From positions 1-44,095 of the forward strand of contig CAMENN010000012.1 of NCBI GenBank assembly GCA_945928315.1: 44,095 nucleotides of DNA, written 5' to 3'. A model generated the notes under the pieces. That model was given only the letters and a program-made list of their open reading frames with translations. It made no database searches and was not told the DNA's origin. A program made the position numbers and the translations under genes. The stretch is from an uncultured Clostridia bacterium. Lineage in GTDB: Bacteria; Bacillota; Clostridia; Christensenellales; Aristaeellaceae. Within the stretch, counting starts at the first letter, position 1. Each line of letters opens with the position of its first letter. Below are positions 9,265 to 18,896 of this stretch, in pieces.

Positions 9265-9972
9265 GTGCGCGTATATGCCATTGGGGATCTTCACCTGCCG
9301 GGCGGCGATCTGAAGCCCATGGACGTGTTCGGTCCGCACTGGGAAAACCACTTTGAGCGCATCAGCGAGAGCTGGCGGGCGAGCGTGTCGGACGAGGACC
9401 TCGTGCTCATCCCCGGGGACATTTCCTGGGCGATGCAGCTGGCCGACGCCGCGGCGGACCTGCGCCGCATCGCGCAGCTGCCCGGCACCATCCTCATCCT
9501 GCGCGGCAACCATGACTACTGGTGGTCCTCGCTCACGCAGCTGCGCTGCTGTCTGCCCGAACGCATGCATGCCGTGCAGAATGACGCCTATGACGCGGGC
9601 AGCCTCGTCGTCTGCGGCACCCGCGGCTGGACGATCCCCGGAGCGGGCGCCAGCGCGCAGGACGAGAAGATCTACAGGCGCGAGGAGCTGCGCCTGCGCC
9701 TGTCACTGGACGCGGCGAAGAAAATCGCAAACGGGCGGCCCATCCTGGCGATGATGCACTATCCGCCGCTGCTGCCCGAGCACCGCGCCTCGGGCACGGC
9801 CTTCACGCGGCTGCTCACCGAGTACGGCGTCGCGCGCTGCGTCTACGGCCACCTGCACAGCCAGAGCGTGCAGCGCGGCCTGCATGGCGTCTATGAGGGC
9901 GTGCGCTATGACCTCGTCTCCTGTGACGCGCTCGATTTCCGGCTCATGGATGTGACGCCGGAGCTTCCCTGA
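9265..9972 (+). CDS. Metallophosphoesterase
   Basis: GDLHLPGG, PGDISWA, LRGNHDYWW, YGHLHS motifs; GTG start after AGGAGG. Confidence 0.92.
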   Translation: MRVYAIGDLHLPGGDLKPMDVFGPHWENHFERISESWRASVSDEDLVLIPGDISWAMQLADAAADLRRIAQLPGTILILRGNHDYWWSSLTQLRCCLPERMHAVQNDAYDAGSLVVCGTRGWTIPGAGASAQDEKIYRREELRLRLSLDAAKKIANGRPILAMMHYPPLLPEHRASGTAFTRLLTEYGVARCVYGHLHSQSVQRGLHGVYEGVRYDLVSCDALDFRLMDVTPELP

Positions 9973-9998
9973 CCCCCAAAAAATAGAATAGCCTGCAT

Positions 9999-10026
9999 GC
10001 GCTGCGAGGAATCGCGGCGCTTTTTT
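9999..10026 (+). terminator. Rho-independent terminator (first of tandem pair)
   Basis: GCGCTGCG-AGGAAT-CGCGGCGC-TTTTTT. Confidence 0.75.
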
Positions 10027-10037
10027 GTGCCCATCCG

Positions 10038-10066
10038 GCGTTCCGAAGCATCGGGACGCTTTTTTG
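10038..10066 (+). terminator. Rho-independent terminator (second of tandem pair)
   Basis: GCGTTCCGA-AGCA-TCGGGACGC-TTTTTTGCTTTTTTTT. Confidence 0.75.
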
Positions 10067-10152
10067 CTTTTTTTTCGTCCCCTGTCCGTGAAAACCTCCC
10101 CGAAATCGCTGCGCCGGGTGCCTGCTTCGGGGAGCCCACTGTGCCAGGTGAG

Positions 10153-10368
10153 TTTCGGAGGGCCTTCCGCCCGAACGAAACAGCATGGAAACGGGAGAGG
10201 GACTTTGTGCGCCAACGCCGCATTCGAGGGCCCTCCGCCCGAAGAATGCGGTTGAAGCAAGCGCGAAGCGAGGTGGGAGTGGGCACTGCCCACGCGCGAA
10301 GCGAGGTGGGTGCGGGCACCGCCCGCCCCGAAGAATGCGGTTGAAGCAGGCGCGAAGCAAGGCGGACG
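10153..10368. repeat. Cluster of imperfect direct and inverted repeats upstream of mraZ
   Basis: CCGAAGAATGCGGTTGAAGCA(A/G)GCGCGAAGC(G/A)AGG at about 10239 and 10328; GCGCGAAGCGAGGTGGG at 10261 and 10294; GGGCC(T/C)TCCGCCCGAA at about 10158 and 10229; CCGCATTC/GAATGCGG inverted repeat. Confidence 0.75.
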
Positions 10369-10443
10369 CGGGCGCCACCTGAATTTATTACACAATTGTT
10401 ACGGCCTGATTTTTGATTTAGCAAAAACTTCATCCGGAAGTGC

Positions 10444-10495
10444 TTGCAAAGTGGTGGAGAATGGTGTAAAGTATCAGGGAAAGGGTGCAAAGTGG
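10444..10495 (+). promoter_or_regulatory. Putative MraZ-box operator / dcw promoter region
   Basis: GCAAAGTGGTGG, GTAAAGTATCAGG, GCAAAGTGGTTG at about 20/21-bp spacing; TTGCAA-17 nt-TAAAGT promoter-like match inside the repeats. Confidence 0.55.
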
Positions 10496-10524
10496 TTGAT
10501 GTGGGGAAGGGAGGAATGACCGGC

Positions 10525-10977
10525 ATGGCGCAGACGACGTTTTCGGGCTCGTTTGACCACTCGCTGGATGGCAAGGGCCGCGTCATCATTCCGTCCTCCT
10601 TCCGCGAGGCGCTGGGCGATGACTTTACCATCACCATCAACCCCGACAAGACCGCCGTCGCCATCTATCCCAAGGCAATGTGGGACCAGCAGCTCGAACG
10701 CCTGGCCCGGATCGATCCCATGGACAAGCTCGGCGCGCGGTATGAACGCTACCTCATGAGCGTATCCTTTTCAGGCAACAGCATGGACGCACAGGGCCGC
10801 GTGCTCATTCCCCAGAAGCTGCGCGCCAAGATCGGCCTGACCCGCGACATCGTGTTCGTCGGCGTCAACCGCTATATCGAGATCTGGGATGCCGCCGTCT
10901 ATGCGAAGATGGAGGCCGAAACCGAGGACGACTTCGACGGCCTCGTCGATTACGTCTACCAGAAGTATCCGAACTGA
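10525..10977 (+). CDS. mraZ: Transcriptional regulator MraZ
   Basis: Duplicated SpoVT/AbrB-like halves: FDHSLDGKGRVIIPSSFREAL and NSMDAQGRVLIPQKLRAKIGL; alternative start at 10516. Confidence 0.96.
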   Translation: MAQTTFSGSFDHSLDGKGRVIIPSSFREALGDDFTITINPDKTAVAIYPKAMWDQQLERLARIDPMDKLGARYERYLMSVSFSGNSMDAQGRVLIPQKLRAKIGLTRDIVFVGVNRYIEIWDAAVYAKMEAETEDDFDGLVDYVYQKYPN

Positions 10978-11018
10978 TTCCTCCGGCCGTGTGACGCCGG
11001 TTCTTGAAGAAGGGGTGG

Positions 11019-11690
11019 GTGAATACACTGATGGCGAGCACGAAAACGGGCTCCGCAAGCCGCGGACAGTATGCGTCCGACGGCAGCGCTGGCGAGCGCG
11101 AGCTGTACATCTCCGCTGTGCCCGCGGGCTCCGCACAGGACAACCTGCGCGATTTCAACCGCATCGGCTACCGCTCCGAGCGCCCCTGGAACGACACACC
11201 CCGGCCTGCGTTTGCCGATGGCGCCGCTGTCGCCGCGCCCGAGGCGCCCACTGTACACAAGCCCCGCAGGAAAAAGGCGGGCTTCTTTGAGCGCGCCGCG
11301 TACCATGCCCGCCGGGACCGCAAGGGCGTCATCGCCTGTGTGGCGCTCAGCTGCGCCATGCTCATGATGACGGCGCTGTGGGGCGGCAGGATGGTGGATG
11401 GCGTGCAGCTTGCGCGCGACATCGCCAGCTATCAGAGCCAGACCCTCGCCCTCCGGCAGGAGAACGAGGCGCTGACCCGTCAGCTGGAGCTGGCCTCCAG
11501 CGGCGAGCGCATCCGCAACCTGGCCCAGAATGAGCTGGGCATGCTGCGCCGCGAGCGCGCCAACCAGGAGACTATATACATTCGGACCGACAATATCCAG
11601 AACACGGCTGTGCAGCGGGACGAGGAGCCCCGCATGGAGCTGCTCGACGTGCTGCTGGGCCTGATTGACGTCTTCCATATAGGAGAGTGA
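11019..11690 (+). CDS. ftsL: FtsL/DivIC-like septum protein
   Basis: Single TM segment then coiled-coil (SYQSQTLALRQENEALTRQLELASSGERIRNLAQNELGML) between mraZ and a PBP; start approximate. Confidence 0.75.
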   Translation: MNTLMASTKTGSASRGQYASDGSAGERELYISAVPAGSAQDNLRDFNRIGYRSERPWNDTPRPAFADGAAVAAPEAPTVHKPRRKKAGFFERAAYHARRDRKGVIACVALSCAMLMMTALWGGRMVDGVQLARDIASYQSQTLALRQENEALTRQLELASSGERIRNLAQNELGMLRRERANQETIYIRTDNIQNTAVQRDEEPRMELLDVLLGLIDVFHIGE

Positions 11691-11696
11691 GAGGGC

Positions 11697-13820
11697 TTGC
11701 GTTCACCGGGAGCCACCGTACGAAAGCGGCTGGTTCTGCTGATGGGCGGATTCTTTCTCCTCTTTCTTTGCGTGATTGCGAGGCTGTGCGATCTGCAGAT
11801 CGCGCAGTCCGAGATGCTCACGCAGCGCGGCGTCGCCCAATGGACCCGCAGCGGCATCGTCTCCGCAAGGCGCGGCAGCATCGTCGATACGAAAGGCCGC
11901 ATGCTCGCGCAGTCGATGACCAGCTTCATCCTCAGCGCCAGCCCGCGCGAGGTCACCGACCCCGAGGGGCTGTGCGAGGTGCTCGTGCGTGAGCTGGGCG
12001 CCGACGCGGACACGATCATGCGGCGGCTCTCCCAGAAGAACGCCGCCAGCGTGACGCTCGTGCGCCAGGTCTCCCGCGAGGACGCGGACAGGCTGCGCGC
12101 CATCCGGGCTGACAACGCGAATCCCGACAGCGCGAAGCTCGCCGGGCTCTCCTTTGACGAGGACGTCAGCCGCTGGTACCCGATGGGCAATATGCTCGCG
12201 CAGGTGCTGGGCCTGTGCAACGTGGACGGCGAGGGGCAGAGCGGGCTGGAGCTCGTCTATGACGACGTGCTTGCCGGCGAGCCGGGCCGCATCGTGACCG
12301 AGGTGGACGCCCGGGCGCGCACGCTGCCCGACGGCGTCACGCTCTATGTGCCCGCACAGGCGGGCAACACGCTCCGGCTGACCATCGACCGCGAGGTCCA
12401 GGCGGCTGTCGAGCGGGCCGTGCGCGAATGCGCGCAGGTCAATGAAGCCAAGAATGTACAGGCGATCGTCATGGACGTGAACACCGGTGCGGTGCGCGCC
12501 ATGGCGATGTATCCTTCCTATGACCCGAATGACCCGCCGCGCGAGGACGTCGGGACGCTGACGGGCCTCATGCGCATCACCGCCATCGGCGACGTCTATG
12601 AGCCGGGCTCGACCTTCAAGATTCTGACGGCGGCCGCCGCGATCGACTGCGGGGCCACCAACCCCGACGAGGGCTTTTACTGCTCCGGCCGCATCACCGT
12701 GGACGGCAGCACCGTGCGCTGCTGGGGCGCGCCGCACGGCGCGGAGAACATGAAAAAGGCGCTCCAAAACTCCTGCAACCCGGTCTTCACACAGTTGGCG
12801 CTGCGGCTGGGGAGCAACCGGTTTTACCGCTACCTGACCGCGTTCGGCCTCGGGCAGCGCACCGGCATCGACCTGCAGGGCGAGGCGGCGGGCATCCTGA
12901 TCGCCCCCGACCGTGTCAAGAACGTCGATCTGGCGCGCATCGGCTTCGGTCAGAGCGTCGCGGTGACACCGATTCAGATGATCACCGCCGCGTGCGCCGT
13001 GGTCAACGGCGGACGGCTGATGAAGCCCTATCTGGTGGAGGCCATCGAGACGGAGGACGGCGAGATCATCGAGCAGACGTATCCGCAGGTGGTCGCCAAT
13101 CCCATCCGGGAGAGCACGAGTGCGACGATGCGCGCGCTGCTGCTGAGCGTCGTGGAGGAGGGCGGCGGCAAGAACGCGCGCGTTTCCGGCTACGCCATCG
13201 GCGGCAAGACCGGCACCGCGCAGATCTACAGGGACGGAAAGATCGACAAAAACCTGCATATCGGTTCGTTCGTGGGCTTTGCCCCTGCCGATGACCCGGA
13301 GGTGGCCGTGCTGGTCATCGTCGACGAGGCACAGGTGAAGCCCGATTACGGCGGCACGACGGCGGCACCGTTTGCCGCGAGAATATTTGAAGAAATCCTG
13401 CCGCTTTTGGGCATCCATAAGGAGCAGGAGGGGAGCGGGGCACAGAGCGCCGTCATGCCGGAGGTCACCGGCATGGACGTGAGCGACGCGCGCAAGCTCC
13501 TTCGGGAACTGGGCATCGACTGCGTCACGGATGGCGCGGCGCAGACAGTCACCGGGCAGCTCCCGCCCGCGGGAACGACGGTGACGGAGGGCTTTTGCGC
13601 GATGCTCTATGTGACGGGCGGGGAAGCGCCCACCGCGCAGGACTACGCACAGGTGCCCGACGTGATCGGGCTGCCGGTACGCGAGTGCGCGCAGACTCTG
13701 CGGGAGAGCGGCTTTACGTTTTCGGCGCAGGGCAATGGACTGGCAATCACACAGACCCCGGCGGCGGGACAGTATGCGGCCGCGGGCACGACCGTGACGG
13801 TGACGTTTGAGGAGCCGTAA
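11697..13820 (+). CDS. Class B penicillin-binding protein with two PASTA domains (SpoVD/FtsI-like)
   Basis: ARRGSIVDTKGRMLA, YEPGSTFKI (SxxK), SCN (NSCNPVF), KTGTAQ, C-terminal PASTA repeats (MPEVTGMDVSDARKLLRELGI.., VPDVIGLPVRECAQTLRESGF..). Confidence 0.94.
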   Translation: MRSPGATVRKRLVLLMGGFFLLFLCVIARLCDLQIAQSEMLTQRGVAQWTRSGIVSARRGSIVDTKGRMLAQSMTSFILSASPREVTDPEGLCEVLVRELGADADTIMRRLSQKNAASVTLVRQVSREDADRLRAIRADNANPDSAKLAGLSFDEDVSRWYPMGNMLAQVLGLCNVDGEGQSGLELVYDDVLAGEPGRIVTEVDARARTLPDGVTLYVPAQAGNTLRLTIDREVQAAVERAVRECAQVNEAKNVQAIVMDVNTGAVRAMAMYPSYDPNDPPREDVGTLTGLMRITAIGDVYEPGSTFKILTAAAAIDCGATNPDEGFYCSGRITVDGSTVRCWGAPHGAENMKKALQNSCNPVFTQLALRLGSNRFYRYLTAFGLGQRTGIDLQGEAAGILIAPDRVKNVDLARIGFGQSVAVTPIQMITAACAVVNGGRLMKPYLVEAIETEDGEIIEQTYPQVVANPIRESTSATMRALLLSVVEEGGGKNARVSGYAIGGKTGTAQIYRDGKIDKNLHIGSFVGFAPADDPEVAVLVIVDEAQVKPDYGGTTAAPFAARIFEEILPLLGIHKEQEGSGAQSAVMPEVTGMDVSDARKLLRELGIDCVTDGAAQTVTGQLPPAGTTVTEGFCAMLYVTGGEAPTAQDYAQVPDVIGLPVRECAQTLRESGFTFSAQGNGLAITQTPAAGQYAAAGTTVTVTFEEP

Positions 13821-13846
13821 AGCGCAGACAACATGGAGGAATGCAT

Positions 13847-15307
13847 ATGAACCTGGCACAACTGACAAAGGATATGCCGGAGCTGATCCGGATCACCTCG
13901 GGCGGGGAGACGGAGATTGAGGCTCTGACGGCGGATTCGCGCGCCAAGTGCGGGCGCGGCCTGTTCTTCTGCCTGCCCGGCGCGCGCTTTGACGGGCATG
14001 ACTTTGCCCCGCAGGCGCTTGCCAACGGCTGCTGTGCGCTGGTCGTGGAGCGCGAGCTGGCGCTTGACTGCCCGCAGGTGGTCGTCAGCGATGTGCGCGC
14101 GGCGATGGCGCGCATCGCCAGCGCGTTCAACGGCCATCCGGAGCGCAGGCTGCGCCTGGTCGGCGTCACGGGCACCAAGGGTAAGACGACCACCACCTAC
14201 ATGCTCAAGAGCATCATCGAGGCGGCGGGTCTGACCTGCGGCATCATCGGCACCACCGGCTGCATTGCGGGCAATACGAAGCTGCCCAGCCATCTGACCA
14301 CGCCCGACCCGATCGAGATGTTCGAGATCCTGCGCATCATGGCGGATGCGGGCGTGCAGGTCGTCTGCATGGAGGTGTCCGCGCACGCGCTGTACCTGCG
14401 CAAGCTGACGGGCATCGTCTTCGAGGCGGCGGCCTATACCAACCTTTCCCAGGACCACCTCGATTTCTTCGGCTCGATGGAGAACTACCTGGCGGCCAAG
14501 CGCCTGCTGTTCACCACCGGTATGGCGCGCAACGCCGCCGTCAACGTGGACGAGGAGACGACGGAGATCGTGCGCGAGGGCATGACCTGCCCGTACATGA
14601 CCTACGGCATCAGTCAGGAGGCCGACCTCTTCGCGCGCGACATCGACATCACTGAAAGCGGCGTATCCTTCACGATCAATCTGCGCAACCTGCATACCGA
14701 GCGCGTGCATCTGCTGCTGACCGGCATGTTCAACGTCTACAATGCGCTGGCCGCAGCGGCCTGCGCGCTGATTCTGGGCGTGGCGCTGGAGGATGTGCGC
14801 AAGGGCCTGGAGGCGGTCGTGTCGGTCCCGGGACGCGTGGAGATGCTGGGCACCAGGACGCCCTACCGGATGATCCTCGACTATTCGCACTCCCCGGACG
14901 CGCTGGAGAACATCCTGCGCACCGTGCGCGAGTTCTGCCGCGGACGGCTGATTCTGGTCTTCGGCTGCGGCGGCGACCGCGACAAGGGCAAGCGCCCGAT
15001 GATGGGCGAGATCGCCGGCCGTCTGGCGGATTATTCCATCCTGACCAGCGACAATCCGCGCTTTGAGGACCCGATGACGATCCTTGCGGCCATCGAGGCA
15101 GGAATTCGTCCGATGGGCGCGAAATATGAAGTGATCGAAAACCGCCGCGAGGCGATCCGCCAGGCCATGGAGATGGCCGTCGGCGGGGACATCATCGTGC
15201 TGGCGGGCAAGGGTCACGAAACCTATCAGGATATCAAGGGCGTCAAGCATCCGTTTGATGAAAAGCGCGTCGTGAGCGAGCTGCTCGAGGAGATGCGCCG
15301 GGACTGA
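13847..15307 (+). CDS. murE: UDP-N-acetylmuramoyl-tripeptide synthetase MurE (probably meso-DAP adding)
   Basis: VTGTKGKTTTTYMLKSI, HTLLTGMFNVYNA-type motif, TSDNPRFEDP (DNPR motif), GKGHETYQ; ATG at 13847 after ATGGAGGA. Confidence 0.95.
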   Translation: MNLAQLTKDMPELIRITSGGETEIEALTADSRAKCGRGLFFCLPGARFDGHDFAPQALANGCCALVVERELALDCPQVVVSDVRAAMARIASAFNGHPERRLRLVGVTGTKGKTTTTYMLKSIIEAAGLTCGIIGTTGCIAGNTKLPSHLTTPDPIEMFEILRIMADAGVQVVCMEVSAHALYLRKLTGIVFEAAAYTNLSQDHLDFFGSMENYLAAKRLLFTTGMARNAAVNVDEETTEIVREGMTCPYMTYGISQEADLFARDIDITESGVSFTINLRNLHTERVHLLLTGMFNVYNALAAAACALILGVALEDVRKGLEAVVSVPGRVEMLGTRTPYRMILDYSHSPDALENILRTVREFCRGRLILVFGCGGDRDKGKRPMMGEIAGRLADYSILTSDNPRFEDPMTILAAIEAGIRPMGAKYEVIENRREAIRQAMEMAVGGDIIVLAGKGHETYQDIKGVKHPFDEKRVVSELLEEMRRD

Positions 15308-15329
15308 CGCCCCAAACGGAGGAAGGATC

Positions 15330-16301
15330 ATGCAAAGGATGATGATTACCCTGCTGATCGCGTTCGCGGTCGGCGTCGTGCTGGGCAAGCTGCTGCTGCC
15401 GGTGCTCCACAAGCTGAAGTTCGGGCAGAACGTCTACGAGCTGGCGCCGGAGAGCCACAAGAAGAAGCAGGGCACCCCGACGATGGGCGGCCTGGTGATC
15501 GCGGGCGCGGCGATTCTCGCTTCGCTGATCATGACCGATTACAGCGTGCCGGTCTACCAGAACATGACGCTGGCCATGCTGCTGATGGGCCTTGGCAACC
15601 TGTGCATCGGCTTTGCCGACGACATGACCAAGATCCGACGCGGCAAGAACGGGGGCCTCACGCCCAAGCAGAAGATGTTCTTCCAGACGATTCTGGCGCT
15701 GGCGTTCTCGCTCTACTGCTACGCGCATCCGCTGGTCGGCTCCAGCATCAAAATCCCGTTCCTGCGCACGGAGCTCGACCTGGGCATCCTGTACGTGCCG
15801 GTGATGATGTTCATCATCGTGGGCACGACCAACAGCGCGAACCTGCTTGACGGCCTCGACGGCCTGCTGACCAGCGTGTCGATGGTGGACTTTGCGACGC
15901 TGGCGGTCATGGCGGGCGCAGCGGCGCTTCCGGGCGTGGGCGTGTGCAGCGCGGCGATGTGCGGCGCGTGCATGGGCTTCCTGACGCGCAACGCGTACCC
16001 GGCGCAGATGTTCATGGGCGATACCGGCTCCATGTTCATTGGCGGCACGGTCGTCGCCGCGGCGATGCTGCTGCGTCAGCCGCTGGTGCTCGTGCTCATC
16101 GCGTTCTGGATGCTCATGAGCAGCCTGTCGGACATCATCCAGGTCGCCTATTTCCGCAAGACGCACGGCAAGCGCATCTTCAAGATGGCGCCGATTCACC
16201 ATCACTTCGAGCTGTGCGGCATCCATGAGACGAAAATCGTCATGATGTACATGGTCACGACGATCATTCTTTGTGTGATTACCCTGCTGGGTGTGCTGTA
16301 A
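15330..16301 (+). CDS. mraY: Phospho-N-acetylmuramoyl-pentapeptide-transferase
   Basis: KKQGTPTMGGL, FADDMTKI, TTNSANLLDGLDGL, FMGDTGSMFIGG, MAPIHHHFEL. Confidence 0.97.
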   Translation: MQRMMITLLIAFAVGVVLGKLLLPVLHKLKFGQNVYELAPESHKKKQGTPTMGGLVIAGAAILASLIMTDYSVPVYQNMTLAMLLMGLGNLCIGFADDMTKIRRGKNGGLTPKQKMFFQTILALAFSLYCYAHPLVGSSIKIPFLRTELDLGILYVPVMMFIIVGTTNSANLLDGLDGLLTSVSMVDFATLAVMAGAAALPGVGVCSAAMCGACMGFLTRNAYPAQMFMGDTGSMFIGGTVVAAAMLLRQPLVLVLIAFWMLMSSLSDIIQVAYFRKTHGKRIFKMAPIHHHFELCGIHETKIVMMYMVTTIILCVITLLGVL

Positions 16302-16316
16302 CGGAGGCATGAAATC

Positions 16317-17681
16317 ATGATGGACGTGAAGGGAAAGCGCGTGCTGGTCTGCGGCATGGCGCGCAGCGGCATCGCCGCGGCGCGGCTGCTGTGCGAGCTG
16401 GGCGCGAAGGTCACGATCAGCGATCTCAAGGAGGAGAGCGCCTTTGACGGGCAGCTCGCCTTTCTGCACGATATGGACTGCGCGTTCGCGCTGGGGCAGG
16501 CCCCCGACGCGTACATCCCGCAGCAGGACGTGATGGTCATCAGCCCGGGCATCGCGTGGGCAAAGCCGTTTGTGCAGAGCGCCATCGCGCAGGGCGTCGA
16601 GGTCATCGGTGAGCTCGAGCTGGGCGCGCGGCTCTCGCGCGGCGAGCTGGTCGCCATCACCGGCACCAACGGCAAGACGACGACGACGACGCTCGTCGGC
16701 GAGATCTTCAAGGCCTCGGGCCGCAGGACGCACGTCGTGGGCAACATCGGCTATCCCATCACCGCGACGGCGGGCATCTCCACCGACGCGGACGTGACGG
16801 TCGCCGAGGTCAGCTCCTATCAGTGCGAGGGCATCAGCACGTTCCACCCGCGCGTGGGCGCCGTGCTCAACATCACCGAGGACCACATCGTGCGCCATGG
16901 CTCCATGGAGGTCTATATCGCCATGAAGCGCCGCATCTTCGCCAACCAGACGGACAGGGACGTCGCTGTGTTCAACTACGACGACGCGACGTGCCGCGAG
17001 ATGGCGAAGGGGCTGCGCGGCAGGGTTGCCTGGTTCTCCCGCACGCAGAAGGTCGATTGCGGCGCATACGTCGAGGACGGGCGGATTGTGCTCGACTTTG
17101 ACGGCGTCCGCAAGACCGTCTGCCGCGCGGACGAGGTGTTCATCCCCGGCCCGCACAACCTGGAAAACGCGCTGGCGGCCGTCGTCATCACCGGCGCGAT
17201 GGGCGTGCCCACGGACGTGATGGCCGGTGTGCTGCGCACGTTCCGGGGCGTGGAGCACCGCATCGAGACGGTGCGCGAGCTGGGCGGTGTGACCTGGATC
17301 AACGATTCGAAGGGCACCAACGTCGATTCTACGCAGAAGGCCATTGCGACGATGACCCGGCCGACGGTGCTGATCCTGGGCGGCAGCGACAAGAAAGTCT
17401 CCTTTGATCCGCTGGCGGAGACGATCATCGCCGCCCCGCAGATCGAGCACTGTGTGCTCATCGGCGACACGGCGGAGCAGATCCGCGCGGCACTCGACCG
17501 CGTGGGCTACAGGGCCTACACGATGACGGGCTACGACTTTGACGCCTGTCTGGCGGCATGCCGCAGCCTGGCCAGGCCGGGCGGCTGCGTGCTGCTCTCC
17601 CCGGCGTGCGCCAGCTTTGACATGTTCAAGGATTACGAGGACAGGGGACGCATCTTCAAGGAAAAGGTCATGGCGCTGTAA
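16317..17681 (+). CDS. murD: UDP-N-acetylmuramoylalanine-D-glutamate ligase
   Basis: GMARSGIAAARLL, ITGTNGKTTTTTLVGEI, LNITEDHIVRHG, NDSKGTNVDSTQKAI, SPACASFDMFKDYEDRG. Confidence 0.97.
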   Translation: MMDVKGKRVLVCGMARSGIAAARLLCELGAKVTISDLKEESAFDGQLAFLHDMDCAFALGQAPDAYIPQQDVMVISPGIAWAKPFVQSAIAQGVEVIGELELGARLSRGELVAITGTNGKTTTTTLVGEIFKASGRRTHVVGNIGYPITATAGISTDADVTVAEVSSYQCEGISTFHPRVGAVLNITEDHIVRHGSMEVYIAMKRRIFANQTDRDVAVFNYDDATCREMAKGLRGRVAWFSRTQKVDCGAYVEDGRIVLDFDGVRKTVCRADEVFIPGPHNLENALAAVVITGAMGVPTDVMAGVLRTFRGVEHRIETVRELGGVTWINDSKGTNVDSTQKAIATMTRPTVLILGGSDKKVSFDPLAETIIAAPQIEHCVLIGDTAEQIRAALDRVGYRAYTMTGYDFDACLAACRSLARPGGCVLLSPACASFDMFKDYEDRGRIFKEKVMAL

Positions 17682-17741
17682 ACCGCCCCGGCCGGCTGCA
17701 AAAGAGGACATTCCGACAGGCAGCCGAAAGGGGAGGTGTGC

Positions 17742-18896
17742 TTGAAGCGCTTTGCCGCAAGGCCGCGGCGTGCGTGCGATCATACCGTGGCCGCGCTGAT
17801 GGTGCTGCTGCTCATTCTGGGGCTGATCACGCTCTTCAGCGCGACGTATTATCCCCGCACGGTGGCGGGCGATCCGCTCTCCGCCGTGCGCAAGCAGCTC
17901 ATCGGCGTGGGGCTGGGCGCGGCGGCTTGCATCGTGCTCTCGCGCGTGCCGTACAGGGCGCTGCGCTCCGGCCGGGTGATGCTGCTGCTTCTGGCGGCGA
18001 GCGCCGTGATGCTGGTGCTTGTGATCATCCCCGGCATCGGCGTGAGCATCAACGGCTCGCGGCGCTGGCTGAGCATTGCGGGACTGAGCATGCAGCCCTC
18101 CGAGTTCGCCAAGTACGCGATGGTCATCTTCATGGCGGGCGCGCTCGACCGGTGGAGCGACAGGCTGCCGCGGCTCTTCACGGGCGTGGCGCCGCTGCTC
18201 ATTGTGCCGGGCGTGATGTTTCTGCTGATTCTCGAGCAGCCGAACCTCTCCACCGGCGGCAGCATCCTGATCTGCGCGCTGGTGATGCTCTTCTGCGCGG
18301 GGCTGCGCGTGCGGCATATGGCGCTGCTGAGCGCGGCGGGCCTTTGCGTGGGCGCGTTCTACGCGTGGAGCGCGCCGTACCGGCGGGAGCGGCTGCTGTC
18401 CTTCCGCGACCCGTTTGCCAAAATGAGCGACGAGGGCTATCAGCTCTCCCAGTCGCTGATCGCGCTGGGCTCGGGCGGGCTGTTCGGCATGGGGCTGGGG
18501 CAGGGCAGGCAGAAGTTCGCCTACCTGCCGTATCCGGAGTCGGACTTCATCTTCGCCATCGTCGGCGAGGACTTCGGCCTGCTGGGCTGCACGGCGGTGA
18601 TTGCGCTGTTTGCGGCGTTCGTGTTCGCGGGGCTGCGGGTGGCGCTGCGCTGTCCGGACCGCTACGGCTGTCTGCTGGCGGCGGGCATCACCTCAATGAT
18701 CGGCCTGCAGGCGTTCATCAACATGGGCGTGGTCACGGGCATCCTGCCCACGACGGGCCTGCCGCTGCCGTTCTTCAGCGCGGGCGGCACGTCTGTGACC
18801 ATGATCATGGCGGCGGTGGGCATCCTGCTGAGCATATCGCGCGCGTCCGGGCGCAGACTGCCGGACGGACATGACAACAAGGGAGAGCGGGCATGA
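17742..18896 (+). CDS. ftsW: SEDS peptidoglycan polymerase FtsW
   Basis: Multi-TM; INGSRRWLSIAGLSMQPSEFAKYA, DEGYQLSQSLIALGSGGLFGMGLGQGRQKFAYLPYPESDFIFAIVGEDFG, PTTGLPLPFFSAGGTS; TTG start after GGGGAGG (GTG 17736 alternative). Confidence 0.95.
   Translation: MKRFAARPRRACDHTVAALMVLLLILGLITLFSATYYPRTVAGDPLSAVRKQLIGVGLGAAACIVLSRVPYRALRSGRVMLLLLAASAVMLVLVIIPGIGVSINGSRRWLSIAGLSMQPSEFAKYAMVIFMAGALDRWSDRLPRLFTGVAPLLIVPGVMFLLILEQPNLSTGGSILICALVMLFCAGLRVRHMALLSAAGLCVGAFYAWSAPYRRERLLSFRDPFAKMSDEGYQLSQSLIALGSGGLFGMGLGQGRQKFAYLPYPESDFIFAIVGEDFGLLGCTAVIALFAAFVFAGLRVALRCPDRYGCLLAAGITSMIGLQAFINMGVVTGILPTTGLPLPFFSAGGTSVTMIMAAVGILLSISRASGRRLPDGHDNKGERA

Noticed and set aside
11703-13868. 721-aa minus-strand ORF
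   Set aside because: Fully antisense to the PASTA PBP; His/Arg/Ala-rich artefact.
15243-18317. 1024-aa minus-strand ORF
   Set aside because: Lies antisense to mraY, murD and ftsW; low-complexity His/Arg/Ala-rich translation typical of antisense frames in high-GC coding DNA.
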